Below, one piece after another: positions 39,334 to 49,714 of a DNA stretch of 64,000 nucleotides. Under the pieces are notes generated by a model. It had not been told where the DNA came from, did no database searches, and was given only the letters and a program-made list of their open reading frames with translations. Each line of letters begins with the position of its first letter. Positions within the stretch are counted from its first letter, which is position 1. Source of the DNA: JACPNO01 sp963825405 (GTDB taxonomy: Bacteria > Acidobacteriota > Terriglobia > Bryobacterales > Bryobacteraceae); NCBI GenBank assembly GCA_963825405.1, contig CAWGTB010000011.1, forward strand, positions 248,001-312,000, given 5' to 3'. The translations under genes were made by a program, and so were the position numbers.

Positions 39334-41796
39334 CTCGAACGCAGCGAAATCATCGGGTCCACCTTCGCCGCCCGACGCGCCGGCAAATACGTCGCCGCCA
39401 GCGCAGCCGCGATCAGCACCGCGCTCACGCCGGCAAACGCCAACGGATCGGTCGCGCTGATTCCGTACAGCAAGCTGGCCATACCGCGCGTAACAATCGC
39501 CGCCGCGCCCAATCCGATCGCCACGCCGGCCAGCGCGAGCCCCAGCCCCTGCTTCACCACCAGCGCCAGCACATCGCCAGGTTTTGCGCCCAACGCCATG
39601 CGGATACCGATTTCGCGCGTCCGCTGCGCCACCGCATACGAGATCACGCCGAAAATTCCCACCACTGCCAGCGCCAGCGCCGTCGCGGCGAATATCGAAA
39701 GCAGCAGCATGTTGAAGCGCGGGCGCCACTGCGCGTCGGAAACCACGGCTTCGAGCGTCGCCATGTTGGACACCGGTAGATTGCGGTCAAACCCCGCGAC
39801 TTCGTGGCGTAAGGCCGAAGCCAGCGCCGCCGGGTCGCCAGTGGTTCGCACCACAAACGTCATGTAGGAGGACCCATGCTGCCCGCCGAAATATTCGGGA
39901 TGCTGGAGGTAAGGCAGGTACATCTCCGGCCCTGGCTCTTCCGCCCATTCCGATTGCTTCACGTTGCGCGCTATGCCGGCGACGGTCAGCCAGGGATCGG
40001 CACGGCCCATCTTGAAGCGCTTGCCGATGGGATCCTGATTCGGCCAGTTGCGGCGCGCCATGGTGTCGCTGATGACGGCCACCATGGGCGCTCCCTCCAC
40101 ATCGTGCGCCATCGAAAGCGCGGCCGCGCAGCAGCGGCGTGCCCATGGTTTCGAAATAGCCCGGGCTGATGATGCGGTACGCCGCGGAAGGCTCATGGCC
40201 GGGCGGCGGCGTGGGCTGCCCTTCCACGGTGAAGTCGAACGTCCAAATGTCGCCGGCCAGCGGCAGATGATTGATGGCGCCAACGGAAACCACGCCCGGA
40301 AGCGCTGCCAACTTTTGCAGCAATTGACTGTAAAAAGGAAGCTGGCGCTCGGCGAACCCTGAGCCGGCGACCGAAACCTCCGCGGCCAGAACGTGCTCGG
40401 CCCGGAAGCCGGGATCCACTTGCTGCAATTGCCAGAAGCTGTGGAGTAGCAGCCCGGCGCCGATGAGCAACACCTCCGCCAGCGCGACTTCGGCCACCAC
40501 CAGCATGGCGCGGGAGCGGCGTCCGCCAAATTTGATTTGCGCGCCCGATAGCCCAGCGGAATCTTTCAGCAGCCCGTTCAGATCAAGATTTGTGGATTGC
40601 AGCGCCGGCGCCAGCCCGAACACGATGCCGGTCACCAGCGTCAGCAACAAAGTAAAGCCCAGCACCGGAAGGTCGATACCGATTTCCTGAAATCGCGGAA
40701 TGATTCCGGCGCCCTGGGTGAGCGTCCGGCCCAGCGCAGCGATCAGCGCCTGCACGCCCCAGGCAGCCAGCAGCAAACCCACCGCGCCCCCCACCATCGA
40801 CAGCAACAGGCTTTCGGTGAGCAATTGCCGGACGATGCGCCCGGACCCTGCGCCGATCGCCGTGCGGATGGCCATTTCTTTTTGCCGCCCGGTCGCCCGA
40901 GCCAGCAGCAAATTGGCGACGTTCGCGCAGGCGATCAGCAGCACGCAGCCCACTGCGCCCAGCAAAACCAGCAGCGCCGGCCGGATGCTGCCCACAACCT
41001 TCTCATGCATCGGCTGAACCAGCGCTCCCATTTCGGCGTTGTCTCCGGGATACGCGCGGCGCAGCCGTCCGCTGATCAAATCCATTTCCGCCCGGGCTTG
41101 CGTGAGCGAGACCCCGGGTTTCAACCGCCCAAATACGCGCAGCATGCGTCCGGTCCTCATGCCGGCGAAGCGGGCATCGAACCGGATGGGCGCCCACCAT
41201 TCCGCGCGCGTAGCCCAATAGGGCGGGAAGCGGAACCCGGCGGGCATGATGCCGGCCACGGTATAGCTTTCGCCGCTCAGGGTGATAGCCTGGCCGACGA
41301 TGTTCGGGTCGGATCCGAAGCGGCGGCGCCACAGGCCGTGGCTCAGCACGATAGTGCGCTTGGCTCCGGGCTGTCCGTCTTCGGGCAGGAAAGTCCGCCC
41401 CAGTTCGGCCTGCGCGCCCAGCAGCGTAAACAGATTGCTGGTGACGTGCAAGCCCTCGATTTGCTCGGCTTCGCCGCGGCCCGTCAGAGTTAAACTCCAT
41501 ACAAAGGCGGCGGAAAGGGGATCGAACACCCGGTTCTGCTCCCGCCAATCGAGGAAATTGGCGGGCGAGACGTTGGTGCCTATCTCGGGGCCCGTCAGCC
41601 GCCGCTCGTCCACCACCACCAAGCGGCCGGAGTCGCGGAAAGGCAGGGGACGCAGCAGCACGGCGTTCACCACGCTGAAGATCGCCGTGTTCGCGCCAAT
41701 CCCGAGCGCCAAGGCAATCACCGCGACAGCTGTAAATCCAGGACTGCGGCGCAGCCCCCGCAAGGCATAGCGCAGGTCTTCCATCAGGGTCCGCAT
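39330..41796 (-). CDS. MacB-like ABC transporter permease, ADOP family (one frameshift)
   Basis: About 822 residues: MacB periplasmic domain plus FtsX domain, duplicated. MRTLMEDLRYALRGLRRSPG to VAVIALALGIGANTAIFSVV starts the first half; LLGAVGCVLLIACANVANLL and KEMAIRTAIGAGSGRIVRQL are the FtsX core. The second half repeats it, ending RTREIGIRMALGAKPGDVLA and ARRAAKVDPMISLRSS. A +1 step lies near 40115. This layout is the acidobacterial duplicated orphan permease, encoded without its own ATPase. It is divergent from the padR gene, which probably controls it. Likely role is efflux or envelope lipid/lipoprotein handling, not shown by sequence. Confidence 0.9.
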
Positions 41797-41858
41797 GAGG
41801 GTTAGACTGCCGGGACCGGCTGCGGTTAGCCCACTCATTTGATAGATTCAGACATATC

Positions 41859-41874
41859 GGAAGGCAATCCTTCC
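41859..41874. promoter_or_regulatory. Perfect palindrome in the ADOP-padR intergenic region
   Basis: GGAAGG-CAAT-CCTTCC lies about 60 bases upstream of the first ADOP start. It may be an operator for the divergent gene, but no matching second copy was found. Confidence 0.3.
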
Positions 41875-41933
41875 TACAGGCATGGCAGTGGTCTTGGCTG
41901 CGCGGGTCTGCGCAATACTCCGGCACTCCCCTT

Positions 41934-41974
41934 GATACTCACATCTTGACAATCAAGAGGTGAACGGTTATGAT
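41934..41974 (+). promoter_or_regulatory. padR promoter with overlapping inverted-repeat operator
   Basis: TTGACA (41946-41951), a 17-base spacer and TATGAT (41969-41974) form a near-consensus sigma70 promoter. The last base of the -10 is 9 bases from the padR ATG at 41984, so the transcript would be nearly leaderless. CTTGA-CAA-TCAAG (41945-41957) is a perfect inverted repeat covering the -35, and a third CTTGA half lies at 41934. This is a plausible PadR autorepression site. Confidence 0.65.
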
Positions 41975-41983
41975 CGCCACTGT

Positions 41984-42310
41984 ATGGACACCGATGTCAT
42001 TCAGGGCACCCTCGATTTGCTGATCCTCAAGACGCTCAGTCTCGAGCCGATGCATGGCTTCGGCATCGCACGGCGCATTGAGCAAATCTCGCGCGGGGTT
42101 TTCAAGGTGAATCCAGGATCGCTGCTCACCGCCTTTCAGCGCCTGGAGCGCGCCGGCTGGCTGGATGCCGAATGGCGTCAAACCGATAATGCGCGCCGCG
42201 CCAAGTACTACACGCTGACCCGCGCGGGCCGCAAACAACTCGAAGTCGAAACCAGCGGCTGGGAGCGCCGGGCCTCGGCCATCGCACGCCTGCTGAAGGC
42301 GGAGGGTTAG
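41984..42310 (+). CDS. PadR-family transcriptional regulator
   Basis: 108 residues. MDTDVIQGTLDLLILKTLSL and MHGFGIARRIEQIS are the typical PadR winged-helix start, with VNPGSLLTAFQRLERAGWLD as recognition helix and wing, and RAKYYTLTRAGRKQLEVE at the end. It lacks the long C-terminal dimer domain of PadR subfamily 2 but fits the short ADOP-linked form. ATG 41984 is chosen over GTG 41960, which lies before the -10 box. It stands between two ADOP permeases, divergent from one and four bases upstream of the other; such PadR-ADOP pairing is common in Acidobacteria. Confidence 0.92.
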   Translation: MDTDVIQGTLDLLILKTLSLEPMHGFGIARRIEQISRGVFKVNPGSLLTAFQRLERAGWLDAEWRQTDNARRAKYYTLTRAGRKQLEVETSGWERRASAIARLLKAEG

Positions 42311-42314
42311 CCGT

Positions 42315-44987
42315 ATGTCTCTCTGGCGGCAGATCACGCGCGGCTTGCAGGTGCTTGCCCACCGTTCGGATCGCCGACCAGGAGGTCACCGACGAAGCCC
42401 AGCACTATCTCGAACAAGCCACCGCCGCCCATGTCGTGCGCGGCCTCTCTCCCGCCGATGCGCTGCGCGCGGCACGCCTCGAAGTAGGCAACGCGGTCGG
42501 CGTCCGCGAGCAAGTGCGCGACTACGGCTGGGAGAACGTGATCGGAACTTTCTTCGCCGATCTGCGCTATGCCGGCCGCCGCCTGCGCAGCAATCCGGGC
42601 TTTGCCGCCGTCAGCGTGCTTACCCTGGCGCTGGGCATCGGCGCCAGCACGGCGATTTTCAGCGCGGTGAACCCCATTCTGTTCGAGCCGCTGCCGTATC
42701 CGCATCCTAAGCAAGTCATCATGATTTGGGACACGTTCCAGGGCGCACGCAGCGATCTGACTTTTCACACCTATCGCGAAGTGGCCGAGCGCAGCCATTC
42801 CTTCGAGGCCTTGGCCGTCTTCGAAACCTGGCAGCCAACCATGACCGGGGCAGCCGAGCCCGAGCGGCTCGACGGGCAGACGGTGACCCCAGGCTACTTC
42901 GGCGCACTGGGCATTTCGCCGGCCATCGGGCGCGATTTCCAGGCCGCCGACGATCAGTTCCGCGGCCCCCACGTGGTGATTCTCAGCGATCGGCTTGTGG
43001 CGGCGGCGCTTCGGCGGCGATCGAACCATCGTGGGCCGCCAGATCCGGCTGGACGATAGCGGCTACACCGTCATCGGCGTGATGCCGCGCGCGCTGGAGA
43101 ATGTCCTGGCGCCCTCCGCCGAGATTTGGTCGCCGCTGCAATACGACCCAGGCCACATCACCGATATGAACTCCGGCGAGTGGGGCCATCACCTGAAGAT
43201 GGTGGCGCGATTGCCGCCCGGTCTCGGCGTCGAGCAGGCCAGGCAGGAGCTCAATGGAATCGCGCGCACACGGGTGGCGGAGTTTCCCCGGGTGCCCTGG
43301 GCGTCTCTCAAGAACGGGTTCATCGTCGATTCGCTGCAGGATCAAGTCACGCGCGGCATCAAGCCGGCGCTGCTCGCCGTCATCGGCGCGGTAATCCTGG
43401 TGCTGCTCATCGCCTGCGTGAACGTGACGAATCTGCTGCTGGCGCGCGGCGCGCAACGGCGCGGTGAATTCGCCATGCGCGTGGCGCTGGGCGCGGCACG
43501 ATCGCGGCTGATCCGGCAATTGCTCACGGAAAGCCTGCTGCTGGCAATTCTCGGCGGCGCGCTCGGCATGCGTGGTGGCGGAAGCTCGGCGTGAGCGGAC
43601 TGGTCGCCCTCAGCCCGCCGGAATTGCCGCGAGTGGACGCGATCACCGTCAACGGCACCGTATTCGCATTTGCATTCGGCATCGCCACGCTGATCGGCCT
43701 GGTGGTCGGATTGATCCCGGCGCTGCACGCGTCGCGGACCGATCCGCATACGGGACTGCACGAAAGCTCACGCCGCACCGCGGGCAGTCATCAATGGACG
43801 CGCCGGACGCTGGTGGTGGCTGAAGTCGCCCTCGCTCTGGTGCTGCTGGTGAGCGCCGGCTTGCTGCTGCGCAGTTTGGAGCGTCTGTTCGCGGTGACTC
43901 CCGGGTTCGATGCCTCGCACGTGCTCACGATGGAGGTGCAGGTGTCCGGTCAACGCTTCCGCGACGAGACAGCGATGAGCGGTTTACCGCCAGGCGCCGG
44001 TTCTTCGATCAATCGCTCGAAGCCGTGCGCCATGTTCCCGGCGTTGCGTCGGCGGGCGTTCACCAGCCTGCTGCCGATGAGCGGCGATCAATCCGGGGAA
44101 TATGGCGCGCAGTTCGAGAACGACACGCCCCAGAACGGTACTAACGTATTTCGCTATGTGGCGACTCCGGGGTACTGCGAGACCATGGGCATCGCGCTCC
44201 GCCGCGGGCGCCTGCTCGACGATCGCGACGCAAAGGGCGCGCCCGCCAGCCGTTCTGATCAGCCAATCGCTGGCCCGGCGCAAGTTTGGCGATCAGGACC
44301 CCATTGGCCACCGTCTTCACGTGGGCCCCGATGGCGCGCCCGTGGTTCACCATGGTGGGCGTGGTAGACGATGTGAAGCAGATGTCTCTGGCGGCGAGCC
44401 AGCCGGATGCGGTGTACCTCACGCCGGCGCAGTCGTGGTTCGCGGACGAGACATTGTCGCTGGTGGTTCGCGCCCGCGGCGACGCAGCGGCGCTGGCCCC
44501 GGCCATTCGCAGCGCGATCTGGTCGGTGGACAAGGATCAGGCGGTCGTGCGCGTGGCCACCATGGACCACCTGCTGGAGGCGACGGCAGCGGCGCGGCGT
44601 TTTGCGTTGATCCTGTTCGAAGCCTTTGCGCTGGTGGCGCTGGTGCTGGCCGCGACCGGCATCTACGGCGTGCTCTCCGGCAGCGTCAACGAGCGGACGC
44701 GCGAGATCGGGGTGCGCTCGGCGCTGGGCGCAACCCGCGGCAACATCATCGGCCTGGTGGTTCGCCAGGGGATGACGCTCACCAGCCTCGGCATCGTGCT
44801 CGGACTGGCTGGAGCGGTGGTGGCGACGCAAGCGCTGGTCACGCTGCTGTTCGGGATTTCCCGGCTGGACCCGGCAACTTATGTGGGTGTGATTGCGCTG
44901 CTGGTGGGCGTGGCGGGAATCGCCTGCTGGGTGCCGGCGTGGCGCGCGGCGCGGGTAGATCCGGCGATCACGCTGCGGGCGGAATGA
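42315..44987 (+). CDS. ADOP-family permease, full-length form (six or more frameshifts)
   Basis: About 888 residues after joining. Starts MSLWRQITRGLQVL, followed by the N-terminal helical extension of long ADOPs (AQHYLEQATAAHVVRGLSPA, REQVRDYGWENVIGTFFADL), then RLRSNPGFAAVSVLTLALGI. The FtsX core is AVILVLLIACVNVTNLLLAR; the second core is NERTREIGVRSALGATRGNI. The end is AARVDPAITLRAE. Frame steps lie near 42368, 43005, 43575 (two), 43980-44040 (three), 44250 and 44330. Each half should hold four membrane helices around a large periplasmic domain. Directly downstream of padR and presumably repressed by it. It is the most heavily interrupted gene of the acidobacterial part. Confidence 0.85.
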
Positions 44988-44993
44988 AAAACT

Positions 44994-45080
44994 TCTCTCG
45001 CAGAGAACGCAGAGAAAACGGTTAAGAAAATTAAGGTGGTCTTTGTAGTTCTCTGTGTACTCTGCGTCTCTGCGAGAAAC
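44994..45080. repeat. Second, degenerate copy of the CGCAGAGA hairpin repeat
   Basis: A short left arm (44994-45018) and a longer right arm (45050-45080, sharing CTCTGCGTCTCTGCGAGAAA with 8848-8882) surround a 31-base AT-rich loop. It sits between the ends of the second ADOP gene and aceE. Confidence 0.75.
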
Positions 45081-45094
45081 GTCTTAAGGGTTCC

Positions 45095-47765
45095 CTACAC
45101 CGTCGCCGGATTCTTCGCTTCCGGATCCACGCCCAGTTCACCCAGGGCCTTCGCCGCACGCCCCACGTCGAATTTCCCGTCGCGCGCCAGCCGTGACAGC
45201 GCCGTCGCGGCGATCGACTCCGCATTCACCTCGAAGAACTTCCGCAGATGCTCGCGATTCTCGCTGCGGCCGAAGCCATCGGTACCCAGGCTAACCAGAC
45301 GGCCGTCCAGCCACGACGCCAATTGGTCCGGCACCATTTTCATGTAATCGGTAGCCGCGACAATCGGACCGCTCGCGCCCTTCAGGGCCTGCTGGACATA
45401 CGGCTGGCGCGCCGGCTTGGCCGGGTGCAGCCGGTTCCAGCGTTCTATCTCGAGCGCATCCCGGCGCAGTTCGCTATAGCTGGTCACGCTCCACACGTCC
45501 GCCGCCACGCTGTACTTCTCCGCCAGAATCTGCTGCGCCCGAACCGCTTCGTTGAGAATCGATCCGCTGCCGAAAAGCTGCAATTTTGCCGGACCGCTCG
45601 CCGCGGCTTTGAACTTGTAAATGCCCTTCAGAATGCCGTCGGCCGAGCCTTGCGGCATGGCCGGCATGGCATAGTTCTCGTTGTAGAGGGTGAGGTAATA
45701 GAAGCGGTCTTCTTTGGCCTGAAACATGCGCCGGATGCCGTCCTGAATGATGACCGCGATCTCATACGCAAAAGCCGGATCGTAGGCGGCGCAGGTGGGA
45801 ATCGTCGCCGCGAGTACGTGGCTTTGGCCGTCCTGATGCTGCAATCCTTCACCGGCCAGCGTCGTCCTGCCCGCCGTCGCACCCATCAGGAAACCCTTGC
45901 CGCGCGCATCGGCGAAGGCATAGATCAGGTCGTCCACGCGTTGGAATCCGAACATCGAATAGAACGTGTAGAACGGAATCATCTCCAGGGCGAAGTTGGA
46001 ATACGCCGTTCCGGCGGCGGTGAATGAAGCCATCGCGCCGGCCTCGGTGATGCCTTCTTCCAGAATCTGCCCGTCCTTCTGCTCCTTGTAGTAGAGGAAC
46101 ATTTCCGAATCATGCGGCTTGTAGAGTTGGCCGCCCGACGCGTAAATCCCAAACTGACGGAACAGCGACTCCATGCCGAACGTGCGCGCTTCATCGGGAA
46201 TGATGGGTACCACGCGCTTGCCCAACTTCGGATGTTTCAGCAGGCCGGTGAGTAGTTTCACAAACGCCATGGTGCTGGACGGATGCGGCGCCTTGGATGC
46301 GCCTAGCAAATCGTTGAAAAATTCCAGCGGCGGAGCTTCGATCTGATTTTCATGCGGCCGGCGCGCCGGCACCGGTCCGCCCTGCAGACGGCGGCGCTCC
46401 ATCAGATACGCCATCTCAGGACTGTCGCTCGGGCGGGCGGTAGAAAGATACGTTGTTGGCGACGTCGTCAGGCAGCGCGATATCGAAACGCTCGCGAAAG
46501 AGCTGAATGGCGCGGTCGTTCAGCTCTTTCTGCTGATGAGTGGGATTGCGCGCCTCAATCTCGGCCACGCCGTAGCCTTTTACAGTCTTGGCCAGGATCA
46601 CGGTGGGTTGGCCGGTGTGCTCGGCGGCGGCTTTGTACGCGTTGAAGACTTTTCCCGGATCGTGCCCGCCGCGCCGCAGGCGTCCGATCTGTTCGTCGGT
46701 CAGGTTCGCAACCAGGTCCAGCAGCTCCGGATATTTGCCGAAAAACTCTTTGCGGATAAACGCCCCGCCCTTGGCTTTAAACGACTGATACTCGCCGTCC
46801 ACGCACTCTTCCATGCGCTTGATCAGCAGGCCGCTCTTGTCGCGCGCAAACAGATCGTCCCAATCCGACGACCACAGTACTTTGATCACGTTCCAGCCGG
46901 AGCCGAGAAACGCCGCTTCCAGCTCCTGAATGATCTTGCCATTGCCGCGCACCGGCCCATCCAGCCGCTGCAAGTTGCAGTTGATCACGAAAATCAGGTT
47001 GTCGAGATTTTCCCTCGGCGGCAGCGTGATCGAGCCCATCGATTCCGGCTCATCCATCTCGCCATCGCCCAGAAACGCCCAGACCTTGCGCTGCGTCACA
47101 GGAATTAGCCCGCGACTCTCCAGGTAGCGCATGAAACGGGCCTGATAAATGGCGCTAATTGCGGCCAGACCCATCGAGACCGTGGGCAGGCACCAAAAAT
47201 CCGGCATCAGCCAGGGATGTGGATACGACGACAATCCCGGCGTATCGCGCAGTTCGTGACGAAAATTCTCCAAATGGCCGATAGTCAGGCGTCCTTCCAG
47301 AAACGCGCGGGCATAAATGCCGGGAGAAGAGTGGCCTTGAAAATAGATGCAGTCGCCGGGCTGGTCCCCGTAGCTGCCGCGGAAAAAATGGTTGAACCCC
47401 ACTTCGAGCAGCGTCGCAATCGATGCATAGGTGGCGATGTGCCCGCCAATTCCGTGGTCGAACTTGTTCTGACGCGACACCATGGCCATGGCGTTCCAGC
47501 GCGTGAGACTCTTGATGCGTCTTTCAAGGGCCCGGTCGCCGGGATACGGGAGCTGATCCGCCACCGCGATCGTGTTGACGTACGGCGTGTTGTGTTGGAT
47601 GGGAGGCGCGATGCCCACCGCCCGTGCATGCTGCGTAAGTTGTTCCAGCAGGTACGAGGCCCGGGTAGGACCCGTATCCTCAAGAACCTGGTCCAACGCT
47701 TCCAGCCACTCGGATGTCTCTTGCGGGTCCAGATCCAAGGCTCTCTCAGTTCTTTTTTGATGCAT
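45095..47765 (-). CDS. aceE: Pyruvate dehydrogenase E1 component, homodimeric type (one frameshift)
   Basis: Thiamine-diphosphate enzyme that decarboxylates pyruvate and acetylates lipoyl-E2. ~890 residues (E. coli 887). GHIATYASIATLLEVGFNHF and DCIYFQGHSSPGIYARAFLE are AceE hallmarks; the ThDP motif is FLGDGEMDEPESMG to FVINCNLQRLDGPVRGNGK. The C-terminal half has RVVPIIPDEARTFGMESLFR and AGEGLQHQDGQSHVLA. A +1 step lies near 46415 at PERQS/PEMAYL. ATG 47765 is chosen: a TATAAT box ends 9 bases upstream and the length then fits. No aceF or lpd is next to it, so E2/E3 must lie elsewhere. Confidence 0.93.
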
Positions 47766-47774
47766 CCAGTTTTT

Positions 47775-47780
47775 ATTATA
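47775..47780 (-). promoter_or_regulatory. -10 box (TATAAT) of aceE
   Basis: A perfect TATAAT on the minus strand, exactly 9 bases before the ATG at 47765. No clear -35. It shares the 80-base divergent region with the S55 protein gene. Confidence 0.55.
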
Positions 47781-47830
47781 AGGTGTTCCGGCGGCTTTCG
47801 CCTTCCGTTCAGGCGCTACCGCCGTCATAG

Positions 47831-47836
47831 TAAGAT
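47831..47836 (+). promoter_or_regulatory. Candidate -10 box (TAAGAT) of the S55-domain gene
   Basis: TAAGAT ends exactly 9 bases before the ATG at 47846, the same spacing as at four other genes in this window. Confidence 0.4.
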
Positions 47837-47845
47837 AGAGGCAAC

Positions 47846-49705
47846 ATGAGACAGTATTTCGCCACGATGTTCGTGGCAGGCGCGCTTGCGGCAAGTCCTG
47901 CGTTTTCCGCTGAAATGGAGCGGCCCCGGTCGGGAAAAGTCGCGATCATGAGATCCTCGGAGCTCAAGCCGGGGATGAAAGGCACCGCCTGGACGGTGTT
48001 TCAGGGCACGGAGGCGGAGTCCATCCCGGTCGAGATCATCGGCCTGTGGAAGAACGCCTGGGGACCCAAACAGGACACAATCATCGCCAAGTTGGGTGGC
48101 AAAGCCCAGCGCACCAACGTCGCCGGCGGCATGAGCGGCAGCCCGGTCTACATCGACGGCAAACTCATCGGCGCCATCGCTCTGCGCCTCAGCGTATTTT
48201 CTCCCGACGCCATCTGCGGAATCACGCCCATCGAGCTGATGCTCGAAATCAACGACATGGATAAGTCGCGTCCCACTGACGCGCGGACACCGGACAAAGT
48301 GCAGGTGCGCAGTCAGGTTGCCGTGCCCGGCGAGATGCTGGCGCAACTGGTGGCAGCCGGCGCCTCGCCGAATCTCCCCGCGCAGGCGCCCCTGATGACG
48401 CCCATCGAAACGCCGCTCTCGTTTTCCGGCTTCCAGGATAATGTGCTTCGCGAGTTTAGCCCGCTGTTCCAGCAACTCGGCATCACCGCCGTGCAGGGCG
48501 GCGCCGGCAGCGCGATGTACACTACCAAACCGGCGCCGGGCTGGCAGACTTCTCTCGCCCCCGGCGACGCAGTCGCAGGCGTGCTGGTTTCCGGCGACAT
48601 GAGCGTGACTGGCTTGGGGACGGTCACCTACAACGATGGCCATCGCGTGCTGGCGTTCGGGCATCCCTTTTTTAATCTGGGGCCGGTCACGATGCCCATG
48701 AGCAAGGGCGAAGTACTCATGGTGCTGGCCAGCGCTTTCCAACCCAATAAATTTGCCAACGCCACCGAAATTGTCGGTGCTCTGCATCAGGACCGCCACA
48801 GCGGCATCATGGGCGTACTTGGCGAAGAGACGCAAATGATTCCGGTGTCCGTCAAAGTTCGCTCCTTCGGCGAACATGACGCCGTGCGCGCCGAAAAAGA
48901 ATTTCGCTTCAACATTTTCGACCAGCAAAAGTGGACGCCCTACCTGATGATGCTTACGCTCTACAACTCAGTTTCAGGGCTCAACGAGTTCATGGAGGAA
49001 GCTACTTACCGCCTCAACGGGACGGTGGAGATGGCGGACGGCGGAGCCGGTTTATCGCTCAACACCATGCAGGCCTCCGGCGATATGCCGATGCCCGCGC
49101 CCATTCTGCTGGCCGGCTGGTGGGGGGACAAATTCAATCGCCTGTATTTGAATCCGGTCAACACGCCGCGAGTCAAACGGGTAAACGTGACGGTGGATCT
49201 TCTGCCGGAGCGCCGCGTGGCCATGATCGAAAATGCCTGGGCCGCGACCACCGAAGCGCGCGCCGGGGAAGACGTGGCGGTGCGGGTCTTCCTGCGGCCC
49301 TACCGCGGCGATCGCATCGAGCGCGAAATCAAGGTCCACATCCCGGCCGGCGCCGGACGCGGCGAACAGCGCTTGCTGCTGGGTGATGCCGACACGCTGA
49401 ACCGCATGCAGAGTTTCGCCGGGTCCATGAGCCGCTCGATTGACGTCCCGCAAACCGTATCGCTGATCAACCAGGAACGCAGTAACAACCGGCTGTACGT
49501 CGCGCTGCTGGCGTCCTCTCCCACGGCCTATTACGACGACAAAACCATGCCCAGCGTGCCGGCTTCGGTGTTGAACGTTATGCAGTCCGGACGCACCTCC
49601 AGCCGGCCGATCGTGACGTCTCCCGAAAGCGCGACCGAGCAGGCCTCTATCCCGTTCGACTACGTCGTTAGCGGCAGCTACACCCTCAAGATCAACGTAA
49701 AGTAA
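47846..49705 (+). CDS. Exported SpoIVB-type (S55) serine peptidase-domain protein
   Basis: 619 residues, intact. Signal peptide FATMFVAGALAASPAFSA. The S55 domain spans about residues 30-250 with SELKPGMKGTAWTVFQG and TNVAGGMSGSPVYIDGKLIG; the Ser in GMSGSP is the presumed nucleophile, and HRVLAFGHPFFNLGPV follows. The remainder (residues ~250-619) is beta-rich and ends SGSYTLKINVK. In Bacillus SpoIVB is a sporulation signalling protease, but S55 domains occur in non-sporulating bacteria such as Acidobacteria with unknown roles. Nine bases ahead of the propeller gene, so the two are probably one transcript. Confidence 0.85.
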   Translation: MRQYFATMFVAGALAASPAFSAEMERPRSGKVAIMRSSELKPGMKGTAWTVFQGTEAESIPVEIIGLWKNAWGPKQDTIIAKLGGKAQRTNVAGGMSGSPVYIDGKLIGAIALRLSVFSPDAICGITPIELMLEINDMDKSRPTDARTPDKVQVRSQVAVPGEMLAQLVAAGASPNLPAQAPLMTPIETPLSFSGFQDNVLREFSPLFQQLGITAVQGGAGSAMYTTKPAPGWQTSLAPGDAVAGVLVSGDMSVTGLGTVTYNDGHRVLAFGHPFFNLGPVTMPMSKGEVLMVLASAFQPNKFANATEIVGALHQDRHSGIMGVLGEETQMIPVSVKVRSFGEHDAVRAEKEFRFNIFDQQKWTPYLMMLTLYNSVSGLNEFMEEATYRLNGTVEMADGGAGLSLNTMQASGDMPMPAPILLAGWWGDKFNRLYLNPVNTPRVKRVNVTVDLLPERRVAMIENAWAATTEARAGEDVAVRVFLRPYRGDRIEREIKVHIPAGAGRGEQRLLLGDADTLNRMQSFAGSMSRSIDVPQTVSLINQERSNNRLYVALLASSPTAYYDDKTMPSVPASVLNVMQSGRTSSRPIVTSPESATEQASIPFDYVVSGSYTLKINVK

Positions 49706-49714
49706 ATCCATTCG

